Made by a program: the position numbers and the translations under genes. The notes beneath the pieces are model-generated. The model saw nothing but the letters and a program-made list of their open reading frames with translations. It was not told the DNA's origin and did not search any database. Source: Segatella copri (GTDB lineage Bacteria > Bacteroidota > Bacteroidia > Bacteroidales > Bacteroidaceae). From it: a stretch of DNA of 64,000 bases. Below are positions 8,733 to 18,115 of the stretch, piece by piece (the first letter of the stretch is position 1; every line of letters starts with the position of its first letter). Location: the NCBI RefSeq assembly GCF_015074785.1, contig NZ_CP042464.1, positions 1,364,001 through 1,428,000 on the forward strand, given 5' to 3'.

Positions 8733-8749
8733 GTAATGTTTCAGTAATG
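8733..8749 (+). promoter_or_regulatory. Candidate response-regulator operator (direct repeat)
   Basis: GTAATG occurs at 8733-8738 and 8744-8749, a direct repeat with an 11-bp period, as expected for two OmpR-family monomers binding head-to-tail. It lies just upstream of a TTTG (8754-8757) and a near-consensus -7 element TTCCTTTG (8780-8787) in front of the receptor gene. The match is short, so this is tentative. Confidence 0.4.
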
Positions 8750-8815
8750 ATTATTTGCGATTTTGAGCCCGAAAAGCTGTTCCTTTGCAGACGAAAACAA
8801 AAAACAAGGAAGAAT

Positions 8816-11032
8816 ATGAAGAAAGAAACAGTTTTATGCGCGATGCTAGCCACCGCCACCTGTGCAACAGCACAAAACGGGAAAATCCAGACATCCGGAG
8901 TTTGCGCAGACTCAATACAGACGGAAAAAGATTCGATCAAAGCTAACCAAGAAGCTGAGATTAAAGCTGATAAGGAGGCAGAGATTCAAGCCGTAACCGT
9001 AACAGGTCATCGCCCGATGTACAAGATGAGAAACGATGCCCTGGTTACCCGTGTCCGCAACACTCCTTTGGCAAAGGAGCCAACGCTGGAAGATGTATTG
9101 AAGCACATCCCCGGCATGAAACAAACCGCCGATGGAACTCTGGAAGTAAACGGACTGGGAGCACCCATCATCTATCTCAACGACAAAAAGGCTACCTCTG
9201 CCGAACTCTCTCATCTCGATGTGAAGCTGATAGATGAAATAGAACTCATTACCACTCCTGGTGCAAAATATGATGCAACGACGGGAGCCGTACTGAGAAT
9301 CCTGACGAGAAGAACAGACGAGGGTATATTCGGCAAGATGCAGGTGTATGATAAATTGAGCGAGGTGAACACCAACCACGAGGAATTGACCCTGGGTTGG
9401 GTAACGAAGAAGATTTCGCTCACAGGATTTTACGGCTACACAGACAACCGATACAATGTGCATCAGCCACAGGAAGCGCTCGTAAGAGCCAAAGATGGCG
9501 AATATCTCTTCGGAACCGACCGCCATGGCAAGAACAAGGCAAATTATAACGCTACAGAACTCAACTTCGACTGGTTGCTCAGCAAGCAACACGAAGTGGG
9601 AATACAATGGGAAGGGCTTTGGCTGAATGGCGGTAGAAGCGAGAAACAGCAGCAGTACTATCGCTATCCTAACCCAGCAGGAGAAGATACAAATAGAGAG
9701 ATGAAGCTTTCTGATGCAGAGGGCGAGATGAAGTATTTTGATGCGGAGAGCCAGCAATGGGGACACCAGCGCAGTCACCACTTCAACCTCTTCCATCTGG
9801 CTAAATGGTCGAAGCATCTCTCATCACAGATTTATCTGGACTATGCCAGGAACAAGGATTCTGACAGACAGCCTATCACGGAGAAAGAAGGTAGCGAGAT
9901 GCAGGAAACCCTCAACCGTTCCAATTCGCACTACGATATCTATAGTGGAAGAATAGAAGTCAAGCAACTCTTCTCAGACAAACATTCCATCAACTATGGT
10001 GGCGAATGGAGCCTGATGGAAGGCAAGGGAAAAACCGAAAGTTCTGCCGATATGCTTGGAACTACGGAATACAAAAACCACGATACCAAGACGGCTGCTT
10101 ACCTGCAATATCAGGGTGAAGCTGGCAGATGGAGCTGGTGGGCAGGCATCCGATACGAGCATCTCACATCCCGATACACCAATCTGTCGGAGGAATCTCC
10201 CGACAATATGGAGCGCCATTACGACCAGTGGTTTCCATCGTTCGGTATCACTCTCAACGAACCATCGTGGCATCACTCGCTCAGCTTCCGAACTACCACC
10301 GCCCGACCTTCTTTCAGTCAGCTCAGTGGGAACATCTACTATACCTCGCGCTTTCAGTATCAGATCAGCAATCCGAAGCTACAGCCTGTCAACACCTATC
10401 GTCTGACCTACTCCGTGCAGTGGAAAGATTTCATGGGAATGTTGAGATACACCCGTATCGACCACTCCATCATGTACATTCATGAAGTGCCGGAGGACAA
10501 GCCCGTAAGATACGTGAGTACATTCATGAACTTCAACAAGATGCAGAAATACATGGCATATCTCAACTGGGGTCACGTCTTCGGCTGCTGGCGTCCGAAT
10601 GTCAATGCAAGCATCACTTACCAGCGCTTCTCCGTAAATGATCATGGAGAGCTAATCAGCTATAACGGAGCAACTTGGAATGCATCGTTTGACAATTACT
10701 TCACGCTACCAAACGACTATCAGTTGTCGCTCTCCTACAGTTTTGACAACGGAGGACAAGTGGGCAAAACGAAGTTCAGCCCCACTCAGAACTGGAGTCT
10801 TGGTGCCAACAAATCGTGGATGGACGGCAGATTACAGGTTGCCTTCAGTGCCAACGACCTCTTCCATCAGCAGCTCTTCAAGGAGCGAGCCCACGAGCAT
10901 GCCGTTGACTTCTCCCAGACTGAGGATTACAAGCTATGGAGCTACAAGTTGACCGTAACCTGGAAATTCAACAAGCGCAAGGGAAGATACAACGGCATGA
11001 ACAGTGCGGAAGATGAATTGAACCGACTATAG
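8816..11032 (+). CDS. TonB-dependent receptor-like outer-membrane beta-barrel protein
   Basis: 738 residues from the ATG at 8816, which gives a signal peptide (MKKETVLCAMLATATCATAQ); the frame is open further upstream but would overlap the promoter. After a short linker comes the plug domain (about 50-160: TLEDVLKHIPGMKQTADGTL, APIIYLNDKKAT, IDEIELITTPGAKYDATTGA). The rest is a 22-strand type barrel of the outer-membrane beta-barrel family (OMP_b-brl_3), ending KFNKRKGRYNGMNSAEDELN. It lacks the N-terminal carboxypeptidase-regulatory domain of SusC proteins, and no SusD lies nearby, so it is not a glycan-utilisation pair. It is divergent from a two-component system that probably controls it. 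The transported ligand is unknown. Confidence 0.9.
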   Translation: MKKETVLCAMLATATCATAQNGKIQTSGVCADSIQTEKDSIKANQEAEIKADKEAEIQAVTVTGHRPMYKMRNDALVTRVRNTPLAKEPTLEDVLKHIPGMKQTADGTLEVNGLGAPIIYLNDKKATSAELSHLDVKLIDEIELITTPGAKYDATTGAVLRILTRRTDEGIFGKMQVYDKLSEVNTNHEELTLGWVTKKISLTGFYGYTDNRYNVHQPQEALVRAKDGEYLFGTDRHGKNKANYNATELNFDWLLSKQHEVGIQWEGLWLNGGRSEKQQQYYRYPNPAGEDTNREMKLSDAEGEMKYFDAESQQWGHQRSHHFNLFHLAKWSKHLSSQIYLDYARNKDSDRQPITEKEGSEMQETLNRSNSHYDIYSGRIEVKQLFSDKHSINYGGEWSLMEGKGKTESSADMLGTTEYKNHDTKTAAYLQYQGEAGRWSWWAGIRYEHLTSRYTNLSEESPDNMERHYDQWFPSFGITLNEPSWHHSLSFRTTTARPSFSQLSGNIYYTSRFQYQISNPKLQPVNTYRLTYSVQWKDFMGMLRYTRIDHSIMYIHEVPEDKPVRYVSTFMNFNKMQKYMAYLNWGHVFGCWRPNVNASITYQRFSVNDHGELISYNGATWNASFDNYFTLPNDYQLSLSYSFDNGGQVGKTKFSPTQNWSLGANKSWMDGRLQVAFSANDLFHQQLFKERAHEHAVDFSQTEDYKLWSYKLTVTWKFNKRKGRYNGMNSAEDELNRL

Positions 11033-11083
11033 CCGGACAAGACTCTCTTATCTTAATGATCTTTATAATTTCAAGTATCTGGG

Positions 11084-11482
11084 TTATCCCACTCCCAGCA
11101 GTTCTACTTCGAATATCAGGGTAGAACCGCCTGGGATGCCTGGCTGCGAGAACTTTCCGTAGCCCATCTCGGCTGGAATGTAAAGTTCCCACTGGTCGCC
11201 CACGTGCATCTGCTGCATGGCAACAATCCAGCCATCAATCAGGTCGCTCAATCGCATGGCAAACGGCGTACCGCCACGGCTGGAATCAAACTTCTTGCCA
11301 TTGATGGTCCAACCGGTATAATGGGCCGTCACGATGCTGCGTCGGCTAGGCTGTGCTCCCTTCGGGTCACCCTGCTTCAACACCTTATAATAAATACCAC
11401 GAGGCAGCGCCATAACGCCCTCCTCCTTTGCCTTTTCCTCCAGCCAACGCTTGTTGGCCTCTACATATTCTCTTTTTGCCAT
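11084..11482 (-). CDS. FKBP-type peptidyl-prolyl cis-trans isomerase
   Basis: 132 residues. After a short charged N-terminal helix (about 1-25) the sequence is a single FKBP domain: VTAHYTGWTINGKKFDSS, VIxGW-type motif LIDGWIVAMQQMHVGDQWEL and YIPAEMGYGKFSQPGIPGGS followed by LIFEVELLGV. These are the conserved FKBP hydrophobic-pocket segments, including the Trp of DGW. No signal peptide is visible, so it acts in the cytoplasm as a proline-isomerising folding helper. A minus-strand -7 element (CAAAGTTA, 11521-11528) lies 39 bases upstream. It is convergent with the receptor gene and divergent from the flavoprotein gene. Confidence 0.93.
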   Translation of the reverse strand: MAKREYVEANKRWLEEKAKEEGVMALPRGIYYKVLKQGDPKGAQPSRRSIVTAHYTGWTINGKKFDSSRGGTPFAMRLSDLIDGWIVAMQQMHVGDQWELYIPAEMGYGKFSQPGIPGGSTLIFEVELLGVG

Positions 11483-11592
11483 AAATCTATTTGGATTCTT
11501 GATATACTATGATTTTTGCGCAAAGTTACAAAAATCTATCGTATCTGCAAAAGAAAAAGGAGAACTTTTCTTCTTTTATCAAAGAAAAGCAG

Positions 11593-11600
11593 TACCTTTG
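11593..11600 (+). promoter_or_regulatory. -7 promoter element of the flavoprotein gene
   Basis: TACCTTTG lies 25 bases before the ATG at 11626 and argues against the longer frame that begins at 11509. Confidence 0.65.
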
Positions 11601-11625
11601 CACCCTAATCATCAAAAAATACGAT

Positions 11626-12912
11626 ATGCCACAATCACTACATATTGCAATCATTGGTGGGGGTGCCGCAGGATTCTTTGCGGCGATAGAGGCCAAGCGC
11701 AACTTCCCTCACGCCGACATCACGATTTTCGAAAAGAATTCGAAGGTTCTCGCCAAGGTGGAAATTACGGGAGGAGGAAGATGTAATCTTACCAATTCCT
11801 TTGACGAGATTTCCGACCTGAAACAGGCGTACCCTCGCGGACATAAACTGATGAAGCGACTCTTCAAGAGATTCGACTACCAGCATGCCTTCGACTGGTT
11901 TGAGGAGAACGGCGTCCCACTGGTTACGCAGGAAGACCAATGCGTGTTTCCGCAATCGCAGGATTCGCACAGCATCATCGACTGTCTGGTGAATACCGCC
12001 AAGCGACTGGGCGTGAAGATACAATGCAACCACCAGCTCACCGCCATCACCGAACTGGAGGATGAGCGCCTGCTCCTGGATTTCAAGGTTTCAAAAGAAA
12101 AGGGAAATCTATCGGGTGCATCTTCTGCCTCTCATCCCGTTTCCGAAATCAGGCAGATAGCCTTCCACCGGGTAGCCATCACCACGGGTGGTCATCCCAA
12201 GATGGAGAGCTTCAAGCATCTCTCAGACCTGGGACATGCGATAGAGCAGCCTATCCCATCGCTCTTCACCTTCAACATTGCCGACAAGGCTTTCAAGAAC
12301 CTGATGGGCACGGTGGTAGAACCTGTATATACCAGCATTCCGGGCACCAAGCTGAAGGCAGAGGGTCCGCTCCTCATTACCCATTGGGGCATGAGCGGTC
12401 CTGCCGTGCTGAAGCTCTCCTCTCATGCTGCCCGCTATCTGCACGAGAACAATTATCAGATTAAGATTTCCGTAAACTGGGTACACGAGAGCAACCGCTC
12501 GCTGGTGGAAGAGAACATCCAGGGCATCATCATCGCCAACCCGCAGAAGCAGCTGGCTAGCATCCGCCCTTACAATCTCCCATCCCGCCTCTGGCTCTTC
12601 CTGATTCAGAAGATGGGATATGCGCCCGAGAAGAAATGGAGCGAAATGGGAAAGAAGGGTTGCAACCTGCTGATAGAAACCCTCACCAACGACCTCTATC
12701 AGGTGAACGGCAAGGGAGCCTTCAAGGAGGAGTTTGTTACCTGCGGCGGCATCAGCCTCAGCAACATCGACCTGCATACCCTGGAGAGCAAGGTGTGCCC
12801 TCACCTCTTCTTTGCCGGCGAGGTGCTCGACATCGATGCCATCACCGGCGGCTTCAATCTGCAGGCAGCCTGGACCACGGGATATGTGGTGGGACAACAT
12901 ATAGGAGAATAG
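11626..12912 (+). CDS. HI0933/BaiN-family NAD(P)/FAD-dependent oxidoreductase
   Basis: 428 residues. The N-terminal Rossmann fold carries the FAD-binding motif HIAIIGGGAAGFFAAIEA, followed by the family motif KVEITGGGRCNLTN. A central segment has RVAITTGGHPKM, and the C-terminal FAD-contacting signature is LFFAGEVLDIDAITGGFNLQ with AWTTGYVVG. This is the HI0933 (YhiN/RdsA/BaiN) family, cytoplasmic flavoproteins with few firmly assigned substrates; BaiN members reduce bile acid intermediates in clostridia but most members are uncharacterised. The start is set by the promoter at 11593. It stands alone between FKBP and a convergent hydrolase whose stop is two bases away. Confidence 0.9.
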   Translation: MPQSLHIAIIGGGAAGFFAAIEAKRNFPHADITIFEKNSKVLAKVEITGGGRCNLTNSFDEISDLKQAYPRGHKLMKRLFKRFDYQHAFDWFEENGVPLVTQEDQCVFPQSQDSHSIIDCLVNTAKRLGVKIQCNHQLTAITELEDERLLLDFKVSKEKGNLSGASSASHPVSEIRQIAFHRVAITTGGHPKMESFKHLSDLGHAIEQPIPSLFTFNIADKAFKNLMGTVVEPVYTSIPGTKLKAEGPLLITHWGMSGPAVLKLSSHAARYLHENNYQIKISVNWVHESNRSLVEENIQGIIIANPQKQLASIRPYNLPSRLWLFLIQKMGYAPEKKWSEMGKKGCNLLIETLTNDLYQVNGKGAFKEEFVTCGGISLSNIDLHTLESKVCPHLFFAGEVLDIDAITGGFNLQAAWTTGYVVGQHIGE

Positions 12913-12913
12913 C

Positions 12914-13930
12914 CTATTCTTCTTTAGAAACAAAATCTTTCACGATGCGGGTGTATTCCTCGTGATGGTCGCGATACGCCATAGCATGAACGGAGCCCTT
13001 GGCGATGAAGATAGCTTTTCTGCCTTTCGTCTTTGCCTCATAAAGCGGATGAAGCATGGCGTAGGGCACGAAGGCATCCTTATCGCCATGGATAAAGAGC
13101 ATCGGTTTGGTGCTCTTGCGAACCTGCTCTATCTGCTGCGCCTCGGCAAACGACCAGCCGTAGCGATACTGGCAAAGGGCGGAAGTGGTATTCATCAACG
13201 GGAAGGCAGGCAAGCCAAACTGCTCTTTGAGCTGAGCGGAAAACTCATCCCACACGCTGGTATAGCCGCAGTCCTCCACAAAGCACTTCACGTAATCGGG
13301 AGTCTTCTCTCCCGATACCGCCATCGTGGTTGCTGCACCCATCGAAATACCGTGAATCACTTGACGGGTATTCTTCGCTCTTCGGTCTTCCCCCTTCACT
13401 CTCTGTCCTTCACCCTTCACTTTAAAAATCTCATTGGCGATTTCCGACCATCTGATGACATCCCATCTATCCTTCCATCCCATCTGGATATGGTCGCCCT
13501 CGCTCTCTCCATGTCCATACAGATCAGGCAGGAGCACATTATACCCCATATCGTGATTATAGAGATAGGCGATGTGCAGCATTCCCTCGGAGCGCACCTG
13601 ATAGCCATGCACCACCACGGCAGTCTTTTCCGTAGTCTTCGGTGCATAGAGATAGATGGCATGGGCCTTGTAGCCCGATGGCATCGTGACAAAGGTATCC
13701 TTCACGCAATGGTGCTGATACACTGAGTCCATCCAGCCAATCATCCAGGGGCACTCGTTCTTCATTCTGTTCTTCCAATGCTCAGCTGTCATTCTCTCCT
13801 CCTTCGGATAGTTGAGCGAATAATTGAGCATATAGTTGCTGGCACCATACAGTCCCAGCATCACGAGCACCACCAAGCCCAGAGCCGAAGCGATGCCTAT
13901 CTTTCTTATCTTTTCCTGTTTCATCTTCAT
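12914..13930 (-). CDS. Membrane-anchored alpha/beta hydrolase
   Basis: 338 residues with an N-terminal signal anchor (IGIASALGLVVLVMLGLYGA, about 12-31), then an alpha/beta hydrolase domain facing the periplasm. The motifs are HGYQVRSEG (oxyanion region), nucleophile elbow GISMGA, acid in FIHGDKDAFVP and the C-terminal His in GSVHAMAY. The family acts on esters or peptides; the substrate is not predictable. Oddity: between LPDLYGHGESEGDH and the nucleophile elbow lies a 20-residue charged insertion (about VKGEGQRVKGEDRRAKN), encoded by a DNA patch (13369-13424) made of short CTTCAC-type repeats like an intergenic repeat at 60918. A minus-strand -7 element is at 13972-13979. Confidence 0.88.
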   Translation of the reverse strand: MKMKQEKIRKIGIASALGLVVLVMLGLYGASNYMLNYSLNYPKEERMTAEHWKNRMKNECPWMIGWMDSVYQHHCVKDTFVTMPSGYKAHAIYLYAPKTTEKTAVVVHGYQVRSEGMLHIAYLYNHDMGYNVLLPDLYGHGESEGDHIQMGWKDRWDVIRWSEIANEIFKVKGEGQRVKGEDRRAKNTRQVIHGISMGAATTMAVSGEKTPDYVKCFVEDCGYTSVWDEFSAQLKEQFGLPAFPLMNTTSALCQYRYGWSFAEAQQIEQVRKSTKPMLFIHGDKDAFVPYAMLHPLYEAKTKGRKAIFIAKGSVHAMAYRDHHEEYTRIVKDFVSKEE

Positions 13931-14034
13931 TCTTATTGCTATTAAAAATATCTATTATAGAGTTTCCGCTGCAAAATTAAGGAAAAAGATGGAAATGGCA
14001 AAGAAACGGAGGAAAAAATCCTGTTAAATTGAAA

Positions 14035-16593
14035 CTATAATCTGCTCTTTTCTGCATTACCAGCACCCGTACCCTTATACTTGCTCTTGGTGGCATTGAA
14101 GTTATAAGTAACCGTCAGAGCAAAAGAACGAGAATTCATCTTGCACTTCTTGAACATAGACATACATGTAGCAAACGACTTCTGATTATCGTTCAGACCA
14201 TGGAAGAGATCGTTTGCCTCTAACTGAATGCTAAGACTTTTCTTTAGGAACATCTTCTTGACAGAAAGATTCAAAGCACTGACACTACCCACTTCTGAGA
14301 AGCCAGAACTATGAGATGAAGATATGAAATAATCTACATTAGCCGACCAATCGTGACTCAAGGAAAACCAGTTGTTCAACCGAGCAGAGAATTGAGGCTT
14401 GCGGAGATTACCATGATAACCATACTTCTCACCATTCACAAACTGTTGTTCAAAATCCAACTCCCACATCGGATGCCAAAAACCAAACACAGGAGTTGCC
14501 ACAAAAGATAAGTCCATCACTTGTAAATAATCTATATTATAGGGCTTACTAAGCAGAATATCTGAGGTTGTATCATATAGCATTTCAAGAGTGGTGATGG
14601 CATGTTTGTTATAACCATAATTGGCAGAAAATCCTAACCAACCATACTGAACATCCCATCCTAAATTATATATATTGGTAGGAAGCAAGGAAGGATTGCC
14701 ACCCTCGTAAATATAACGGTTGTCATATCTGGTAAAACCGGAAAGGACATCATAAGAAGGACGCTGAGTTTTCATCGATGCACTCCACTCCATCTGAAGT
14801 TTCCCCTTCTGATAACCAAGAGAGAATGTAGGAAACACATTATCGTATGTCCTACTCATCTCCCGTTCAGAGCAGTCATGACTTACATGCTCATATCTTG
14901 CTCCAGCCTGTAAGCCAATATGATTGCCTATAGCCAGATCGATATTGGCAAATGCAGCAAAGTTTTGCTCTTCTATCCTACTGTCAGAAGTGGCGATATA
15001 CTCCTGTTCGTTCTGATAGAAATTATGAACATGACTATTGGTATATTCTGTTCCAACATTGAGATTTACTTTTTCAGAAAGAGGATAACCCAATTCCAAC
15101 TTACCAGCCAACATGCGGCGTTTGTTTCTTGTTATACTGTTCACATCACGTGAGCCAAGTTCCTCACTCATTTCTACGGCATCTTGATAAGTCTTATCAG
15201 AAGACCAAAGAGCGGTAGCGTTCAGATTCACACTCATCTTGCCCAGTTTTCCCTCATAGTAGGCATCCGCCTCATGAACAGGACCTTGAATCGTACTACT
15301 TTCATCGTCATCATACTTCACTTTGCCTGCATGCTTCCCATCTTCCTTCACCTCATAGTCTGACTGCAGATTAAAATATTCATAGGTATTATTATAGACA
15401 CTATAGAAGACACCAAATGAATTGTTATCATCTATCTGGTAGTTCATTCCCCATTTTCCGTATGGATTATGGGAACGCAACGTTCCTGAATAGGGCATCG
15501 CCAAGTTTACCTGATGCTGATTACCCATAATCGTGGTCTCCGTAGTTTGAGAAAGATGACGATAGGTATCATTCCATGCCAAGAGCGAGAAGATATCCAA
15601 GCCACCCATGCGATAATTGAGATTTAAATTCTCTATCCAATTATTCTTTTCGACAAAGGAATACTTGGAATAGAGACTGCCACTCAAACCCGTTCCCTGT
15701 TTTTTGATGGTATGTATGCGAATAACAGACCCCACCTCGGCACTATATTGTGCACCAGGATTGGTAATGACATCCACACTTTTCACTTCCTTAGAAGAGA
15801 GATGCTGCAATTCCTTGGTATCGGTAACTTTTCTGCCATTGATATAAATCTCAGGAGTACCTTTTCCGAATACGCTACAACCTCCATCGGCGTTCACTCT
15901 TACACGAGGAATCTGTTTCAATAAGTCGGAAACCATACCTACATCGCTCAACAATGTACCCTGAACCTGGGTCTGGAATCCACCATGGGTCAACTTGGTA
16001 CGAGGGCGAACCGCCTTTACTATCACCTTCTGCAGGTTCATCGTTGCCTCCTTCAGAGTAATTGAACCAATCTTACCTGTATTATATGTATTGCTTGTCG
16101 TAATATAGCCCACGCAACTAACTCTTACTATCGCCTTTCTGGCTCCGCAGGGAATCACGAACTGGCCGTTCTCATTCGTCACACCGCCATTTATCAATGA
16201 AGAATCACGAACATTCAGCAGGGCTACATTGGCGAAATCTACAGGGCGATGATGCGCATCTACAATGCGACCTATCATCTTGGTGGGAGTCTTCTGCGTA
16301 CACTCCACAAAGATGTTTTCGCCATCTATCGTCATCTTCATCGGATAGAAGCCCATGATCTGGCGGATGGCATCCGGAGCTGTTCGCTTCACGATACTTG
16401 TGGTAACCGTGAAATCTTCCAGTTCATCATACATAAAGTTGATACGATAATCCTTGGTGCTCTTGGCAAGGATGGTGAGTGCTTCTGACATAGAAGTGTT
16501 GCAGAAGCTGCGGGTGATGCGTTGGGCATAGATGGTCTGAAGAGAAAGGCTCATCAAACCTGCCAGCAGCATGATATATCTTAATCTTTTCAT
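14035..16593 (-). CDS. STN-domain TonB-dependent receptor (sigma-regulated)
   Basis: 852 residues. Signal peptide MKRLRYIMLLAGLMSLSLQT, then an STN/secretin-like domain (about 25-105: FCNTSMSEALTILAKSTKDY, MKMTIDGENIFVECTQK), a carboxypeptidase-regulatory-like domain (about 108-195: MIGRIVDAHHRPVDFANVAL), the plug (about 215-330: LSDVGMVSDLLKQIPRVRVN, EIYINGRKV) and a beta-barrel ending SKYKGTGAG. The STN domain is the part that, in FpvA/FecA-type systems, contacts the anti-sigma protein; here the anti-sigma and ECF genes lie immediately upstream in the same operon (one base between genes). Its domain 2 is nearly identical in DNA to that of the receptor at 18984. Ligand unknown; SusD absent. 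Confidence 0.9.
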   Translation of the reverse strand: MKRLRYIMLLAGLMSLSLQTIYAQRITRSFCNTSMSEALTILAKSTKDYRINFMYDELEDFTVTTSIVKRTAPDAIRQIMGFYPMKMTIDGENIFVECTQKTPTKMIGRIVDAHHRPVDFANVALLNVRDSSLINGGVTNENGQFVIPCGARKAIVRVSCVGYITTSNTYNTGKIGSITLKEATMNLQKVIVKAVRPRTKLTHGGFQTQVQGTLLSDVGMVSDLLKQIPRVRVNADGGCSVFGKGTPEIYINGRKVTDTKELQHLSSKEVKSVDVITNPGAQYSAEVGSVIRIHTIKKQGTGLSGSLYSKYSFVEKNNWIENLNLNYRMGGLDIFSLLAWNDTYRHLSQTTETTIMGNQHQVNLAMPYSGTLRSHNPYGKWGMNYQIDDNNSFGVFYSVYNNTYEYFNLQSDYEVKEDGKHAGKVKYDDDESSTIQGPVHEADAYYEGKLGKMSVNLNATALWSSDKTYQDAVEMSEELGSRDVNSITRNKRRMLAGKLELGYPLSEKVNLNVGTEYTNSHVHNFYQNEQEYIATSDSRIEEQNFAAFANIDLAIGNHIGLQAGARYEHVSHDCSEREMSRTYDNVFPTFSLGYQKGKLQMEWSASMKTQRPSYDVLSGFTRYDNRYIYEGGNPSLLPTNIYNLGWDVQYGWLGFSANYGYNKHAITTLEMLYDTTSDILLSKPYNIDYLQVMDLSFVATPVFGFWHPMWELDFEQQFVNGEKYGYHGNLRKPQFSARLNNWFSLSHDWSANVDYFISSSHSSGFSEVGSVSALNLSVKKMFLKKSLSIQLEANDLFHGLNDNQKSFATCMSMFKKCKMNSRSFALTVTYNFNATKSKYKGTGAGNAEKSRL

Positions 16594-16594
16594 C

Positions 16595-17356
16595 TTATTC
16601 CACGATTAAAGTTTGACCTTCATGACGAATATTCACTTTCTCGAAATGATTCAACAGTTCGATGATATCATCCAGACTCATGTTCTTCTCCAGTTGCAGG
16701 AAGAGACGGATATGGCGAGCCGACTCGTTCTGATAAGTTACCTGGAGATGGAAATGCCCGGCAATAGGAGTAAGGATATTCTGAAGCTCAGCGTTTTCGT
16801 AAACCAATGGGAGCTGGGAAAGACTTGCAGAATCTGTCTTTTCTTCTATGTTGGATTTCTGAGGAGCAGAAACCTGCTGGATAGAATCCTTTTGGGATGC
16901 CACGAGCTCGGTATTGCTGTTATCTGATGGCTGATGAGAACGGGTTACCAGATGAATGGCTGCAAAGGTGATGCCGGAGACAACAAGGACGGCTGCAACG
17001 GCAGCCACCTTTCTCATCGGGTTCCAGAGAGGAAACAACTTGGCGGTTTGCTGGGTTTCTGCATTCTGACTCATCTCTTCTTTCTGCTGCATTTCTTTCA
17101 GCTTCATCTCATCTTTCAGCTTCTCCCATTCTGCATCAATCGAAGGCATCTTCATTTCTTCCTTCGACTTGGCGAAATCCAGAGACTGTCGGGTCTCTAT
17201 CAGCTGCTGATAGAGTTCATTCACTTCCTCATCGCCCAGAAGTTCATCCTTCTGGGTTTCGGAATACTTTTCAGGATGCTCCAGGAGATTGAGGAGCATA
17301 TCCCATTTCTGAGAATCCATCTTCTGAGGATCTATGTCAGATAATTCATGTTTCAT
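16595..17356 (-). CDS. Anti-sigma factor (FecR-like, minimal form)
   Basis: 253 residues. The cytoplasmic N-terminal part (1-125) is helical and highly charged (PEKYSETQKDELLGDEEVN). One transmembrane helix (VAAVAAVLVVSGITFAAIHL) is near 127-146. The periplasmic C-terminal 70 residues (LVYENAELQNILTPIAGHFH onward, ending EGQTLIVE) match the DUF4974/STN-like domain found at the end of Bacteroidota FecR proteins. The large FecR beta-domain that normally lies between membrane helix and DUF4974 is missing. It is placed between the ECF gene and the STN receptor, so it should transmit receptor occupancy to the sigma factor. Confidence 0.82.
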   Translation of the reverse strand: MKHELSDIDPQKMDSQKWDMLLNLLEHPEKYSETQKDELLGDEEVNELYQQLIETRQSLDFAKSKEEMKMPSIDAEWEKLKDEMKLKEMQQKEEMSQNAETQQTAKLFPLWNPMRKVAAVAAVLVVSGITFAAIHLVTRSHQPSDNSNTELVASQKDSIQQVSAPQKSNIEEKTDSASLSQLPLVYENAELQNILTPIAGHFHLQVTYQNESARHIRLFLQLEKNMSLDDIIELLNHFEKVNIRHEGQTLIVE

Positions 17357-17385
17357 TTTCTTTTCCTTTCTTCATTTTAGGGTTA

Positions 17386-17877
17386 TTATTTTCCTTTCAA
17401 TTTTTCTCTCAGCGTTCGCAAACCTTTTACGATATGCTTGTTCACTGCCGAGACGCTGATGCCCAGTTCCTTCGCCGTATCCTTATACGACATTCCTTCC
17501 CGATAGCACAATCGGATGACGGAAGCTGTCTGGTCGGTCAGGTCATGGTCGATGCAATCCACGGCAGCCTGCCATCGCTCTTCCAGACGAGAAGGTTCTT
17601 CCTCCGTCAATTTCTCTTCCGAGAGAGGGAGAAGCCGTTTCAGTCTTTCATCTCTCTTCTTTCTGGCTATTAGATTGATGCAGGCATTCTTCACGCTCCG
17701 CATCAGGTAAGCCCGGTCTGGAACCAGCTGTTTATCCCACAATCTGGAGAACACATCACTCACCACATCCCTCGCCTCCTCATTATCATGGAGCAAGGCA
17801 AAGGCGAAGCGATACATCTGCTCGTAATGGTCGTGGAACAGCCGTTCCATCCGCTGTTCATTTTCTTCTGTCATCAC
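17386..17877 (-). CDS. ECF-type RNA polymerase sigma factor
   Basis: 163 residues, Bacteroidota ECF family. Region 2: FHDHYEQMYRFAFALLHDNE, EEARDVVSDVFSRLWDK, and VKNACINLIARKKRDE. Region 4: DQTASVIRLCYREGMSYKDT followed by ELGISVSAVNKHIVKGLRTL, a helix-turn-helix that binds the -35-like element. It heads the sigma / anti-sigma / receptor operon (29 bases to the anti-sigma gene). A -7 element (CAAAGGTA, 17976-17983, minus strand) lies about 100 bases upstream, so the operon also has a housekeeping-type promoter. Confidence 0.94.
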   Translation of the reverse strand: MMTEENEQRMERLFHDHYEQMYRFAFALLHDNEEARDVVSDVFSRLWDKQLVPDRAYLMRSVKNACINLIARKKRDERLKRLLPLSEEKLTEEEPSRLEERWQAAVDCIDHDLTDQTASVIRLCYREGMSYKDTAKELGISVSAVNKHIVKGLRTLREKLKGK

Positions 17878-17975
17878 GTCATTTTCTTCTTGTTTCTACT
17901 CTTATATACAAGCTTTCCTGAAATCAATTACCCCTAAAATGAAGAAATCTTCTATTTTTTTTGGAAAAACCGATG

Positions 17976-17983
17976 CAAAGGTA
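17976..17983 (-). promoter_or_regulatory. -7 promoter element of the first sigma/anti-sigma/receptor operon
   Basis: CAAAGGTA reads TACCTTTG on the minus strand, 99 bases before the ECF start codon. Confidence 0.55.
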
Positions 17984-18080
17984 ATCCTAATTTCATTATA
18001 AGACTAATAAATAATAGTTAAAAAACATATCTACTCTTCATTTTTAAGTTAATTTATAAACAACTTAAAGAAGATTGTAT

Positions 18081-18088
18081 TATCTTTG
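18081..18088 (+). promoter_or_regulatory. -7 promoter element of the toxin-antitoxin-like pair
   Basis: TATCTTTG, 27 bases before the ATG at 18116. It rules out the in-frame TTG at 18086, which lies inside it. Confidence 0.6.
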
Positions 18089-18115
18089 CAACGAAATAAC
18101 TTAAAAGTTAAGCTT

